The position numbers and the translations under genes are program-made. Of a DNA stretch of 47,500 nucleotides, positions 19,647-29,749 are shown in pieces. Source of the DNA: Symbiodinium natans (Eukaryota; Sar; Dinophyceae; Suessiales; Symbiodiniaceae); NCBI GenBank assembly GCA_905221605.1, contig CAJNDS010001335.1, positions 1,536,938-1,584,437 on the forward strand, written 5' to 3'. The notes beneath the pieces are model-generated. The model saw nothing but the letters and a program-made list of their open reading frames with translations, made no database searches and was not told the origin of the DNA. Each line of letters opens with the position of its first letter. Positions within the stretch are counted from its first letter, which is position 1.

Positions 19647-19696
19647 GGCCCAACATCCAAGGAGGCGAAGGCTTGGACCCATTGGGAGGATTCAGG
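19647..19696 (+). CDS. Exon, product unknown
   Basis: After GCGCAG: GPTSKEAKAWTHWEDS plus two bases, then donor GTTTAGGG, which starts a G-strand array. Confidence 0.4.
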
Positions 19697-20346
19697 GTTT
19701 AGGGTTTAGGGTTTAGGGTTAGGGTTTAGGGTTTAGGGTTTAGGGTTTAGGAATACCCACCCGAAGACTCTCAAGGTGAAATCGCTTAGGGTTAGGTCTT
19801 TAATTCTTTTTGAGGGTCTTAAGGTTGAGGGTTCAGGGGATAGAGATCAGGCAACATAAAGAAAGGATCGCAAAAAACTGCCAGGGATCAATAAAAAATG
19901 AACCCTAAACTGACCCCTAAACCGTAAACCCTACACCCCACACCGTACACCATGCACCCTACACCATGCACCTTGTACCCTGCACCCTAAACCCTGCCCT
20001 AAACCCATAAACCCCAAACCCTAAACCTAAGCCCCAAACTCTACCCTAAACCCTAAGAAGCCCTAAGCCCTAACTCTCGGTTGCTTATGTTGTTTTTGAT
20101 CCTTTTTGTTTTTTTGGATCCAGCAGCCGAGGGTTCAGGGGTCTTTTTAGCTTCAAAATTTTCTCCAGTGGTTTTTCGTGTGCCTCAGGGGGTCTGAGGG
20201 TCTTCTTGGTGGAGTGTTTAAGGGTTCAGACGAAGTTTAGGGTTTAGGGTTTAGGTTTCGGCGGTGGGGTTATTAGGGTTTGAGGGTTTTTGAGGTTTAG
20301 GCTTCAGCTTGGAGGGATTGCTACAGCAAGCCCACAACCCACGAGC

Positions 20347-20599
20347 ATGGAGCTAAGCGACATGAGGTACACCAGGGCCGACGACACACCGCTCCGGATC
20401 TCGAGATCTGAACTTGGCCGTCCCGGATGGGAGCTGGGTAGTGGTGGTGGCATGCGAGGAGCAGGCAGAAGATGCACGTCATGCGCTGCTTCGCATCCAT
20501 GCGTCCCGGGTGGCCGTGCTGGACAGCATGGGGCCAGTGTGGCTGTTCCAAGATGCGTATCTCTGGGATCTCGGTGAGCTTAAGAAATCCCTTTCTTAA
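20347..20599 (+). CDS. Terminal exon, possibly frame-disrupted
   Basis: The C-terminal part (about 20400-20599) reads LNLAVPDGSWVVVVACEEQA then EDARHALLRIHASRVAVLDS and ends WDLGELKKSLS before TAA. GC3 is strong and alternation is typical of an alpha/beta domain. The upstream part (20347-20405, MELSDMRYTRADDTPLRIS) has equally good codon use one frame over. The switch falls at GATCTCGAGATCTG, so it is a frameshift, an error or an unseen splice. A family D MITE follows the stop by 44 bp. Confidence 0.5.
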
Positions 20600-20642
20600 G
20601 CCATGCCAGAGCAGCAAAGACTGATCCCCGGCAGTCCTACAA

Positions 20643-20749
20643 GCAATGTTCCCTTATAAGAACAGTCCTTAATCGGGATTCTAATAGGGGGTACGATAAT
20701 CCCTGCTAAGGACTGTTAGACAAAATCGGGAACGGAACATCCCTGCCCT
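20643..20749. mobile_element. MITE family D copy
   Basis: Arms AATGTTCCCTTATAAGAACA / GTTAGACAAAATCGGGAACGG… and GAACATCCC, with inner AGTCCTTAATCGGGATT / AATCCCTGCTAAGGACTG. It sits in the 3' flank of the preceding gene. Confidence 0.7.
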
Positions 20750-21204
20750 ATAAATCCTTTCAAGATGCAACAATCCCAAAGGGGGAACATCGACCCATAC
20801 CCTAGAACCCCCCCCCCCCCGCCTCAAGTTGCGAGAACAAAACTTAATCCTGTTCCCCTGAAGCGATTCAGACGACACGGCTCGAGCGATGGCAGCAGTG
20901 GCATGCTCGTTTGGTTTGAAGAGGAAGCGCATGCCGGCAGGGCACGCCTCCAAAACCCTAAAAGGCCATAAACCTACCTAAGAAATAAGCCTTCTCATCC
21001 CCGAGGCTGTACAGTAGACCCTGAACCCTGAACCCCTAAAATCCGGACCCTGGAAACCCTAAAATCGTCATACGGAAATTTGTGGTCTAAAGCCTTAGGG
21101 GTCATGCGATCCCGTTGTGTAGGGTTTTGGGTTTCAGGTTTCGGGTTCAGGTCTAGTGTTTAGGGTTTCAGGGTTCGCGATTTTGAAGGTCCCTTGCATT
21201 GTAG

Positions 21205-21702
21205 GGCACTCCTCGCGATGCGGACCAGGTGCACTCACTCATCAAGTCGGAGGGAAGGAAGAAGAAGAGGTGCGGCCCCGGTAGGGTATGTCTATTTAGA
21301 TACTTAGCAGTAGAGTAGGTAACCTTTCACCTTTTTGGGCTATTATAATTCCTCTATAAACCCAAAGGTTAACCTTTAGTCCCCCTAGGATACTGGACAA
21401 CTAAGGATAGTTAGCTCGGTAGTTCTCTAAACTCGAGTCCCTTTTGGAGTCCTGTGCGCAAGGTGCCGTGCTACACAGAGACCCAGAAAACCTGGTTTTG
21501 AGAGCTAAATGAGTAATTTTGGGAACCCAAACCCACCCAAACGCGAGACCATGCCCCCTCGGTTTAGGGTTTAGGGTTTAGGGTTTAGGGTTTAGGGTTT
21601 AGGGTTTAGGGTTTAGGGTTTAGGGTGTCAAGCCTTAAGAGGCTCCTGCAGCAGCGAAACGCAAAGCTGGGTCTCCTCAACAAGCTTCTGGAGCAGGCCC
21701 GG
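21205..21702 (+). CDS. Three-exon gene piece, coiled-coil-like
   Basis: Exons 21205-21280 (GTPRDADQVHSLIKSEGRKK…), 21463-21494 (AVLHRDPENL) and 21640-21702 (RLLQQRNAKLGLLNKLLEQA). Phases are 1/2 then 0/0. Acceptors are TGTAG, GCAAG and TTAAG; donors are GTAGGG, GTTTTG and GTCCCT. The last exon has strong Leu heptad spacing. Intron 1 contains a complete family A element (21303-21405); intron 2 holds a G-strand array. Function unknown. Confidence 0.6.
21303..21405 (+). mobile_element. Family A element copy 1
   Basis: 103 bp, CTTAGCAGTAGAGTAGGTAA … CTGGACAACTAAG, with an internal inverted repeat GGTTAAC-type (AACCTTT…/…AAAGGTT). Exact 4-bp flanking repeat GATA (21299-21302, 21406-21409). It differs by about 2-3 bases from copies 25420-25522 and 27223-27325. 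Here it lies inside a longer intron. Confidence 0.85.
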
Positions 21703-21827
21703 GTCCCTTGCACATTGGGTTTAGGGTTTAGGGTTTTGGGTTTTGGGGTTTAGGGTTTAGGGTTTTGGGGTTTAGGGTTTAGGGTTTGGGACAGTGCGTG
21801 CCATTGCGGCCTGCGGGAACATAAGCC

Positions 21828-22370
21828 AGCCCCCCCCCCCCCCCCCCCCCCCCCCCGCCGCCGCCCCCCCTTTATCAATTTTAATCAGATTTCGGTTTAC
21901 TTTTAATAGAAGTTAGAAAATACAAACTGTGGATTTTTTTTAGTAGGGTGCAAGGGTTTCTAGTTTCTACTAATGGCGCTTGAATTTCTTTTAATACATA
22001 GGTATTTTTAATAGGGTTTCAATTAGTTGCAAAAGGATTTCTTTTCGTTCTAATCGGGTTAGAATTTTTGTGAATTTAGAAAGATTTGTAATAAGATTTG
22101 TATTAGTTTTGATGGGAGTTCTATTCTAATAATAGAAATCCGTTTAGAATTAAGTTCAACTCCTATTACAATAAATTGAACTGCTATCAAAATTAGTAGA
22201 AATCCGATTAGAAAAAGTAATTCAAACCCCCATTAGGGTTGAATTGAAATGCAATGAAAAAACTGAATTGAAATCTTACGAAATTAATAAAATCCTCTTG
22301 AAATTAATTGGATTCCTATTCAAAAAATAGGAATCCTACCAAAAATTGTAGAGGAATTGTGGAATGGACC
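21828..22370. repeat. C homopolymer and AT-rich island
   Basis: About 28 C (21829-21856) is followed by roughly 480 bp of AT-rich sequence with recurring AATTAGTAGAAATCCGATTA-like and TTGAATTGAAAT motifs. It ends in a G-rich run at 22373. Base composition is unlike the rest of the window. No gene seen. Confidence 0.7.
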
Positions 22371-22504
22371 ATCGGCGGGGGGGGCGTGGGGGGCTTTAAT
22401 TTTTGTTTTCTTTACGCACTCTCCCCTTTAGGGAACCCTAAACCCTCAACATTTTTACAGGGGGCCCCTTACAGGGGCCCAACTAGCAAACGAAGCTGAA
22501 GTCC

Positions 22505-22760
22505 AAAGAGCTAGTATAGGGGTCGGAAGAATTACGAACCTCCCAAAACCTTTTTCTAATCATTAAGGCCCCTCTAGTAGTCGTGCCTGTATGGATCCCA
22601 CTCCACATATTGGGCTTGATCTGGATCTGCGTGAGACAAGGTAATACAGGGGTCGGAATAAGTACCAGTACGAGTAGTATTCCCTTAGGGTCTCTTTATA
22701 CTACAATAACCCCAAAACCCTGTTCTAATTATTCAGGCCCCTATATACGCAGCTTATGAC
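22505..22760. mobile_element. Two adjacent MITE family G copies
   Basis: Each starts TATAGGGGTCGGAA or TACAGGGGTCGGAATAAGTA and ends in TCTAATCATTAAGGCCCCT or TCTAATTATTCAGGCCCCTA. A further copy lies at 30865-30984. Confidence 0.6.
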
Positions 22761-23206
22761 CTGGCTTGCCATGACAGCGATAAGAAGCAGCAAGTAAACG
22801 GGCTTCCTTACTATGGCAACGCTAAACCCCAAACCCTAAACCCTGAAGCTTGAACCGCAAGAAGCACGAAGCAGGAGACCAAAGGGCTACGTGACGCATG
22901 CAAAAGACAGGAAGAAGCCCCCCCTAGACCCACCATAAGAGCCCCTCAACCACCCGACCACCTAAATCCCTAAGCCCCGCTAGAAGTCCCCCCCTAAACG
23001 CCCCCCTTAAAAGCCTCCCGAAAGGCTACCCTGAGCACCCCTAAACGCTCGAAACCCATAGACCCAAACCCCTGAACTTTTCCAAACCCTAAACCCTAAA
23101 CCCTAAACCCTAAACCCTAAACCCTAAACCCTAAACCCTAAACCCTTAACCCTAAACCCTAAACCCTAAACCCTCTGGGCCCCTGAACTTCACGTCGCCC
23201 CTGGAG

Positions 23207-23251
23207 GCGGGTCTGGCACAGGACATGCGCCTCAACGCCGCACCAGAAACC
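23207..23251 (+). CDS. Exon, product unknown
   Basis: After TGGAG: AGLAQDMRLNAAPET, donor GTCGAG. High GC3. C-strand units precede and a G-strand array follows. Confidence 0.4.
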
Positions 23252-23438
23252 GTCGAGGCCTAGGGGCCGGAGGGGTAAGCCCTAAACCATGAACCCTAAA
23301 CCCTATAGGGTTTAGGGTTTAGGGTTTAGGGTTTAGGGTTTAGGGTTTAGGGTTTAGGGTTTAGGGTTTAGGGTTTAGGGTTGGGGGGAGGGGGGGAGTT
23401 GAACCGCATCGTAGGGCTTAGAGTTGAGGGTTTAGGGT

Positions 23439-23469
<31 letters not shown>

Positions 23470-23550
23470 AGTCCGAAGCCTAAATCCTAAACATCCCAGG
23501 GCTTGAGGACTTTGAGGGTAGCGGCCCCTGCCTGCTGACTTTAGAAGTTT

Positions 23551-23638
23551 CCTTCGGGATGTTCCCCCCTGATGATCCCTAAGCCCCCTATGATACTCGC
23601 TATTAAGGACAGGTTGTATAAGGGGGAACATCCCAAAG
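23551..23638. mobile_element. MITE family D copy, short
   Basis: Ends TTCGGGATGTTCCCCCCTGA and AAGGGGGAACATCCCAAAG. About 30 G precede it at 23441-23469. Confidence 0.6.
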
Positions 23639-24015
23639 TTTCGCGTTCAGGGCTTTGAAAGGCTAGGAGCTCCGAAAGGGTTTAGGGTTTAGGGATTGCC
23701 CATGTGGATACTCCGACTGTAGCAGGAACTGCAGGGCTGAGAGGTTGTGTGAGGGGCGCCTTGGTAAATTTGGGTGCAGGGTCTCCGGGTCAGGGTTTAG
23801 GGTTTAGGGTTTAGGGTTTAGGGTTTAGGGTTTAGGGTTTAGGGTTTAGGGTTTAGGGTTCAGAGTTCAGGGTTCAGGGTTCAGGGTTTACTGCAAGGGG
23901 TGAACAGGATTGAGGTCTATAGGTCCTGTAGGTGTGCACTGCTGGCTTATTGAGAGGCTCTTGGAAGGTGTTTACAGTACCGCTTGGGATGCTCGTGGTC
24001 CAATAGCATCTAGGG

Positions 24016-24290
24016 GTAGTTACATGCGCCCTTCAGGTTTAGGGTTTAGGGTTTTGGGTTTAGGGTTTAGGGTTTAGGATGGAGGGTGGAGAGTTTAGGG
24101 TTTAGGGTGGAGGATTTACGGTTCAGGATCTAGGGTTTAGGGTTTAGTGTTTAGGGTTAGGGTAGTTCATGGGCCCTTAATTTGGTCCCTTACCGCCTTT
24201 AAAGGGTGCCCTTAATTTGCATAGGGCATATAGGGGGCATATAAGGGGTATTTTTTCAGGGCCCATTTTTTCAGGGACCGTGTAACTGCC
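24016..24290. mobile_element. MITE family E split by telomeric repeats
   Basis: GTAGTTACATGCGCCCTT (24018) is followed by a block of TTTAGGG and degenerate units, then a second start GTAGTTCATGGGCCCTTAAT (24163) that continues as the rest of the element to GGGACCGTGTAACTGCC. Other copies are at 32224-32340 and 46255-46545. Confidence 0.6.
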
Positions 24291-24481
24291 TTTCGAGAAG
24301 CCCTAAACGCTGAACCCTAAACCCCATTTGGGTGCAGGGGGGAGGATTCAGGGTTCATGTGCATGTTGGCTTAAGGGTGTATGATATGTAGTAGCTTTAT
24401 GTAATATGACGGACTGATCCCTAAACCCTAACCCTGAACCCTGAACCCTAAACCCCTAAACCTAAGCCGCGGTGTATAGGC

Positions 24482-24573
24482 CTTTGCGCCTTGTCCCAGC
24501 CCTTCTTATAGTTCTGCAGCCAGGAGCGGACGGCACGCAGGGTCAAGGCCCCCGTCAGAAGGGAGGGGAGGGT
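24482..24573 (-). CDS. Minus-strand exon, product unknown
   Basis: Read on the minus strand after CTAAAG: 30 codons, TLPSLLTGALTLRAVRSWLQ then NYKKGWDKAQ, ending before GCCTAT (GC donor). Nearly every third base is G or C. Aromatic/basic composition. Not recognised. Confidence 0.5.
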
Positions 24574-24835
24574 CTTTAGGGTTTAGGGTTTAGGATTTAG
24601 GGTTTAGGGTTTCGGCCAGCTCAGAGCTTGGCCATTCAGGGCTCAAGGATCTTGATTTAGCGTGCAGAATCAAGATACATCCCAAGCCCAAAGCCCCACT
24701 AATACCTGCTTACAAATGAAAAGTTCTAGAGCCTGAGCACGCTGGCAGTTGGCTGCGAGTTTCCTCGAGCATGGCATTCTCATGAAGCCCTAAGCCTACA
24801 CCCGAAAGCCTAACCCCAAACCACGAGACTAAACC

Positions 24836-25079
24836 CAAAAGTTGTAAAGTTGTTAAAGCCCTTCGCAGGAAGAAGTCATCAACACCCTGGCTGTGAAAAT
24901 ACCCAGACCCCTGGGAGGATCCCAAAAGTAGATCCCTTTAAGGGTTCCTAAGAATGACCCAATAGTAGCATAGGGTTTCAGGGCTCTGGGTAGCAGAGCA
25001 TCAGAACTTAGACGGCGCTTGATGTTGCCGGTTTGGTGCTTTTCTTTGGTGGCAGAGGCTGCTTGTCCTTCCAGCTGAG
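24836..25079 (-). CDS. Minus-strand two-exon gene piece
   Basis: Exon 25079-25014 (after CTTCAG; LSWKDKQPLPPKKSTKPATS then SA; donor GTCTAA) joins exon 24886-24836 (after ACCAG-type acceptor; GVDDFFLRRALTTLQLL) in phase 0. It probably belongs with the exon at 24573-24482. The opposite strand has no good exon here. A family F element lies just upstream on this strand (25104-25240). Confidence 0.5.
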
Positions 25080-25103
25080 CTGAAGAAGCTATGGGATTCC
25101 GAG

Positions 25104-25240
25104 ACTCATATGAAGTAGGGTATATATTTCTTGTACCCCCAAAAGGACACCAGCTATATACACTCACCAATATTATAAAGGGACCTTATATTCACTCACC
25201 AAAAACAGTAATATAAACCCTGTTTCATATATACAGGAGG
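25104..25240. mobile_element. MITE family F copy 2 (inverted)
   Basis: Reverse complement of 14560-14692: ATATGAAGTAGGGTATATAT … GTTTCATATATACAGG, with CACTCACCAA twice. Separates minus-strand exons from the plus-strand gene that follows. Confidence 0.75.
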
Positions 25241-25419
25241 TGTGCACTGAGTGGTCCATGTGCCCAGATCTCGCAGAATCACAGCATTTCTATGATAAAG
25301 CACATCCGCAAGGCCGGGGGCTCGAGCCCCACAGTTGGTCCCTTTGTTTGTGCAATATCTGAGCACGGCTTCTTCCTCCGGGCGCAGGCACCAGCTTCTT
25401 CACCTTTGCAGGACCGGAG

Positions 25420-25522
25420 CTTAGCAGTAGAGTAGGTAACCTTTAACCTTTTTGGGCTATTCTAATTCCTCTATAATCCCAAAGGTTAACCTTTAGTCCC
25501 CCTAGGATACTGGACAACTAAG
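25420..25522 (+). mobile_element. Family A element copy 2
   Basis: 103 bp, about 97% identical to the copies at 21303 and 27223. The flanking tetramers are GGAG and TGAG (three of four match). It precedes the first identified exon of the membrane-protein gene, probably as an intron whose exact junction is unclear. Confidence 0.8.
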
Positions 25523-25540
25523 TGAGAGGTCCGGCGGATC

Positions 25541-28238
25541 ATGGAAGTCTCCGGCCGGGAGCTCCTTGAGCGCTTCCACTTCCCCAAGGCTACGCGAGCT
25601 TGCCTCGCCTCCTTCGCGCTGGTCGTGTGCTTGGTCGTTGCATTGTCCCTTGGTAGCCCAGTGGTACCCTTTACCCTTTTTTGGGTTCTGGTTTCCCTTA
25701 TAGAGTAACCAACCCCAAAAAGGGTGCCCTTTTTATAATCTGGTTACTGGGCTACTGAGGTCTATAGTGTCATGCTTTGTCTGTGGGCAGCAGGAACCTA
25801 GGCAAGCTGTTGGGATGTGTTTTACTGTCCATTTTCAATTTGGTTCGATTTCGCTTCGAAGGTGTGATAAGACAAGGAAAGTATAAAAGACAAGAGCCTA
25901 GTAATAGTAGAATAGTTCAAGAATATAGCAACACAAGAACATCATGGAATAAGATACTAGTAACAGCAATCTTAAGATGAGCATGCAATAGTATAATGAT
26001 ATGCTAATCAATAAGATCCTAGTGTAATAGTGTACTAACCCAATAATATACCAATATAGTGTTATAGCAACATATCAATATAACAGCATACCAATATATC
26101 ATAACAAGATAACAATATAACAATATAACAATAAAACGACATAACAATATCACCATATACAGTTGACAATATAACACAATATAGCAATACAACAATTTAG
26201 AAACAATATGAACATGTAATGTAGTAGATTCGTGATAAATATAGAAATAGTCTTATGGACAAATCTAATGTATACAAAAAGTGTATGTATATATATATAT
26301 ATATATGTATATGCATGCGTATATAAATACATACACATATATGTATATGTATATAGATATGTAAACGATTACGTTTTAAGGATCGTGAGTAGCAAGACAG
26401 TTTCACCGGAGACTTCGAAGAGCCAGCCACGAAGGAGCTCGAAGGCACAAAAGGCCGGGAGCTCCACGTGGTGAGCTCCTTGGAGGCCCTGAGAGCTGCG
26501 CAAAGTTACCAGGGGCTGAACCCAGGATGCCCAGTACTACCCTTTTTTCCCTTTTTTGTTGGGGGGTGTAGAGTTCCCTTATATGAACCCCTTTAAGCAA
26601 ACAAAGGGGCACCCTTTTTTAATTCCTAGGACACTGGGCAACCTAGGCACTGCGATCCCGACTGTGACTTGGCAGTTTTAGCGGTACCCCTTTTTTCTTT
26701 TTTTTGGGGGTTTTTGGGGTTCCCTTATAGCCCAGTGGTACCCCTTTTTTTTTTTGGGGGGGGGGGGGGGTTCAGGGTTCCCTTATGAAAGTAAAGTAAG
26801 CAACACAAAACCGTAAACGTATTTCAAGAGGGCTTCTGATCTACTAAGGCGAGGGTGCTGTGGGCAAGAAAGTCCACGTGGGCCTGGTGTTGGACCAAAT
26901 GCTCCAAGTTTATTACCCTGAGAATCCACCCCCTGTTGGGCCGGAGCTGTTGCTTGCTGGCAACGCTTTCCAAGAACTGTGGTGCCCCGAACAGGTATAC
27001 CACCATTATTGGTTTTATGGCCTGCTGTTTCTCATGTTCTGCAACGTGTTAAGCCCGTGGCTGATACTGCCCCCAATTGTCCGGTTGCGACTTCACGCGG
27101 AGATGCAGCGCGAAGTGGATGCCGGGCGATGCCAAATCTACCCCATGGCCTTGGCCGGAGCTACTTGGCAGCATTTCGCCACGACCGAGTTCATCGATCA
27201 CCGGACTTCAGCCTGGCAGTATCTTAGCAGTAGAGTAGGTAACCTTTAACCTTTTTGGGCTAGTATAATTCCTCTATAAACCCAAAGGTTAACCTTTAGT
27301 CCCCCTAGGATACTGGACAACTAAGGTATTTTCCTCGGCTCGAGCTCCTGGCCTGCGTGATCTCAGTCATCGGGTTCGTTCTTGCCACAGGTGTCAGGTA
27401 CTGCTGGGCCAGCTGGGTCCCTGTCGCGATTGTCTTTTTTGGTGGGCTTGCTGTCCGTCTGACATTCCGGATCTACGCATCCGTGCACTTCCGCAAGCGT
27501 TTGCTTCTGGGGCGTGCTGAGCTTTTCGTCTGTGCTGCGCCAGCGGTAAATATGGTGTCCATTGTTTGCGATGGCCGTGTGTTCTTTCTCAAAAACATAG
27601 GCGACATCCCATTGCGACCCCCTGCTGACAGCCTAACGTGGTACAGCTATGAGATAATGGCCGTGGCCAGAACGCAGCTGATTGCACGCAGAGACACCGA
27701 AGACGACGAAAGCACGCCCAGCTGGTACTTGAACATCATCTATGGCAGCTGCTTCGAATTCAGAGAACGCAGGTGGCGTGTCGGATCGAAGCAGTTCCCC
27801 GTGGATAACGCCCGTGTGCATGATTTCCAGAGCTGGCTTGCTGACCGAGAGAGGCTGCATCTCTTTCGCTGTGAGGGAGCTACAGCCCGCCCGCAGAGCT
27901 TCATGCAAGCTACTGTCGAGAACTTACATACGCCTTTCCACATGCCGGCCGGGGACATGCGGACGCCGCTGAGCCCGAACACGATGATGTTCACTGCGGA
28001 CGTGCAGAAGGTGGATGCGTTGTATAAGATCTCACTGATCTCCATGTCAGGCGAGGAAGCAGCTAGCTTCAAGTTTACAGAGGGGGACACGCTGGCGGAT
28101 GTTCAGCACCGTGTCGCGAGCAGGCCAAGTTTCCGAAACTATCAGGTCAAGATCGTGCTCAGTGACGGCACGCAGCTAGGCCACCTGGACCCGCGCATGT
28201 CCCTTCCAACGTTTTTCGAGAAGGCCCGAGCCAGCTGA
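25541..28238 (+). CDS. Multi-pass membrane protein with C-terminal ubiquitin-like region
   Basis: Exons: about 25541-25644 (MEVSGRELLERFHFPKATRA and a membrane span CLASFALVVCLVVAL), 25760 on (SIVSCFVC…, 3' end unclear), about 26404-26517 (ELHVVSSLEALRAAQSYQGL), 26647-~26686, ~26854-27218 (KKVHVGLVLDQMLQVYYPEN…, membrane span WFYGLLFLMFCNVL) and 27326-28238. The last exon has two hydrophobic spans (ACVISVIGFVLATG; VPVAIVFFGGLAV). It ends in a beta-grasp-like stretch (KISLISMSGEEAASFKFTEG … LSDGTQLGHLDPRM) before TGA; AATAAAG lies 30 bp downstream. Introns at 25645-25759 and 27219-27325 are introners. The junction near 26690-26853 and the middle exon ends are uncertain. The start ATG at 25541 is a choice; upstream exons are possible. 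The ubiquitin-like call is by pattern only. Confidence 0.65.
25645..25759 (+). mobile_element. Introner, family B, complete intron
   Basis: The body 25649-25759 has ends CTTGGTAGCCCAGTGGTACC and GGTTACTGGGCTACTGAG, flanked by GTCC and GTCT. The left tetramer gives the GT and the element's own end gives AG. Removal joins GCA TT to G TCT in frame through a membrane span. Confidence 0.65.
25870..26390. repeat. A-rich tandem array and TA microsatellite
   Basis: Degenerate 8-10-bp units based on AACAATAT (about 25990-26220), then a (TA)n tract (about 26284-26350). It lies between exons of the membrane-protein gene and resembles the arrays at 39.78-40.44 kb. Confidence 0.75.
26518..26853 (+). other. 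Two family-B-like introns around a short exon
   Basis: The first element (about 26522-26646, ends CCAGGATGCCCAGT and ACTGGGCAACCTAG) is flanked by GAAC/GCAC and would leave a GA-AG intron. After a short exon (LHCDPDCDLA), a second composite (26686-26848) contains two GTGGTACCCC/TTCCCTTAT modules and ends CTACTAAG. The second junction does not keep phase at the element edge; an acceptor at 26853 does. Confidence 0.45.
27219..27325 (+). mobile_element. Introner, family A, complete intron
   Basis: The 103-bp element 27223-27325 is flanked by exact GTAT repeats. Intron GTAT…CTAAG (107 bp) is GT-AG. Splicing gives CA + G TAT TTT, which joins the long upstream and downstream frames (…TSAWQ + YFPRLELL…) without a break. 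Confidence 0.8.
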
Positions 28239-28289
28239 AGCTTGCTTCCTGCCAGGTCTAGGCACAGAATAAAGGTGCGTGGGGCTCTA

Positions 28290-28406
28290 CTTGGAGGTTC
28301 ATGGTACTTCTTAACCCATTACAACTGTACTTCTAACTGCACTTATAACCATTTTATGGGGCACTTAAGGGTTAACATTGGTTAACAAGTACCGCGAACC
28401 TCCAAG
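28290..28406. mobile_element. MITE family C copy
   Basis: Ends CTTGGAGGTTCATGGTACTT and AAGTACCGCGAACCTCCAAG. It lies 50 bp after the membrane-protein stop. A short open segment (YWREIESAMADMR) follows its terminal AG and ends at GT, so it may be an intron of the next gene. Confidence 0.75.
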
Positions 28407-28808
28407 TACTGGAGGGAAATCGAATCGGCCATGGCGGACATGAGGGTGATCCGTTGGAATTCAGGATGTAGGGTTGAGGGTTTAGGGTTTTGGGGTGGTG
28501 AACTTACATGATCCATCTGCAGTAGCCTTAAGGACTGTGCAAGGTTTAGGGTTTTAGGGTTCAGGGTTCAGGGTTCAGGGTTTAGGGTTTAGGGTTTAGG
28601 GTTTAGGGTTTAGGGTTTAGGGTTTTTCAGGGGGCTATACGACCTGAGGTTGCAGGGCGGAGGGCGGTTCAAGGCTTGCGGTGTGGGGCTTCCAGGGCTT
28701 GGGTTTAGGGTTTTGGGTTTTGGGTTTTGGGTTTAGGGTTTAGGGTTTAGGGTTTTATGGTTTAGGGTTTAGGGTTTAGCACTGGAAACCTGAACCCTCA
28801 ACCCTGAG

Positions 28809-29247
28809 CTGTCGCGAGGAGCTGGATAGCCTGCAGGAGAGGAATCGACGCCTGAGCACCACCCTGAGAAGTTCACCCCCTAAACCCTAAACCCTAAACC
28901 CTAAACCCTAAACCCTAAACCCTAAACCCTAAACCCTAAACCCTAAACCCTAAACCCTAAACCCTAAACCCTAAACCCTAAACCCTAAACCCTAAACCCT
29001 AAACCCTAGACTGGTCAGACTAGACCTTCTTGGCGACCCTAAACCACATACCCAGAGTCCTAAACAACGCACAAGTTCTGCATCCGAGGGTTCTTTTGCA
29101 TGCTATGGTGTCTGCGCGAATGCCCAGTGACACCCTTATTCCCCTAGTTTTCTGGGGTCAGGTAACCCAGGAACCCCAGTAAACAAGAAAAGGGTACCCT
29201 GCTTTTCCCTAGGCTACCGGAAAGTCAGTGGAAGTTTCAAGCCCCAT
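28809..29247 (+). CDS. Three-exon gene piece
   Basis: Exons 28809-28870 (after CCCTGAG; CREELDSLQERNRRLSTTLR, charged helix), 29089-29117 (FFCMLWCLR) and 29225-29247 (SVEVSSP). Phases are 1/2 and 0/0. The first intron holds a long C-strand array. The second (29118-29224) is a GA-AG intron made of a family B-like element (ATGCCCAGTGACACCC … GGCTACCGGAAAG). Confidence 0.5.
28878..29007. repeat. Interstitial telomeric array (CCCTAAA)n
   Basis: About 18 nearly perfect C-strand units inside an intron. Confidence 0.95.
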
Positions 29248-29306
29248 GTTTAGGGTTTAGGATTGTTTAGGGTTAGGGTTTAGGGTTTAGGGTTTGGGGT
29301 TTAGAG

Positions 29307-29518
29307 ACCGCCTTGACATCCAGCTGTTGGATACTTCGCGTCTTCGCGCGCACGGATGGTTTATGGTATAGGGTTCGGGTTCTGGGGTTCTGGGGTTTGG
29401 GGTTTAGGGTTTGGGGTTTAGGTTTAGGGTGGCATTCGCTTGCCATTCTCCGAGACTTGTTTCTATGGAAGCTCGTGACCCTTTGACGTGGACGGCGCTC
29501 TTTGACATCATCTTCTAA
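29307..29518 (+). CDS. Two candidate exons, second with stop
   Basis: Exon 29307-29358 (RLDIQLLDTSRLRAHG, donor GTTTAT) and exon 29455-29518 (after CCGAG; LVSMEARDPLTWTALFDIIF, then TAA). The exons are individually good but not in phase if joined directly (would create TGA), so a small exon is missing or one boundary is wrong. Confidence 0.4.
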
Positions 29519-29717
29519 CCTAGAGGGGTTTAGGGCTTAGGGTTTAGGGTTTAAGGTTTAGGGTTTAGGGCTTAGTGTTTAGGGTTCATGCGTGGTACTA
29601 CTGTGACATTCGAATTAGGTACCCGCAAACCAGCCTTAATAGGGTTTTTGGGACCTGATTCTAATAGTACTAGAACTGGACCCTCTGGGTAATTCTGGGA
29701 AGGGTCCCACTCCCACC

Positions 29718-29749
<32 letters not shown>

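Noticed and set aside
26150-26448. Tyr/Ile-rich frames near 26.3 kb
   Set aside because: TA microsatellite translation.
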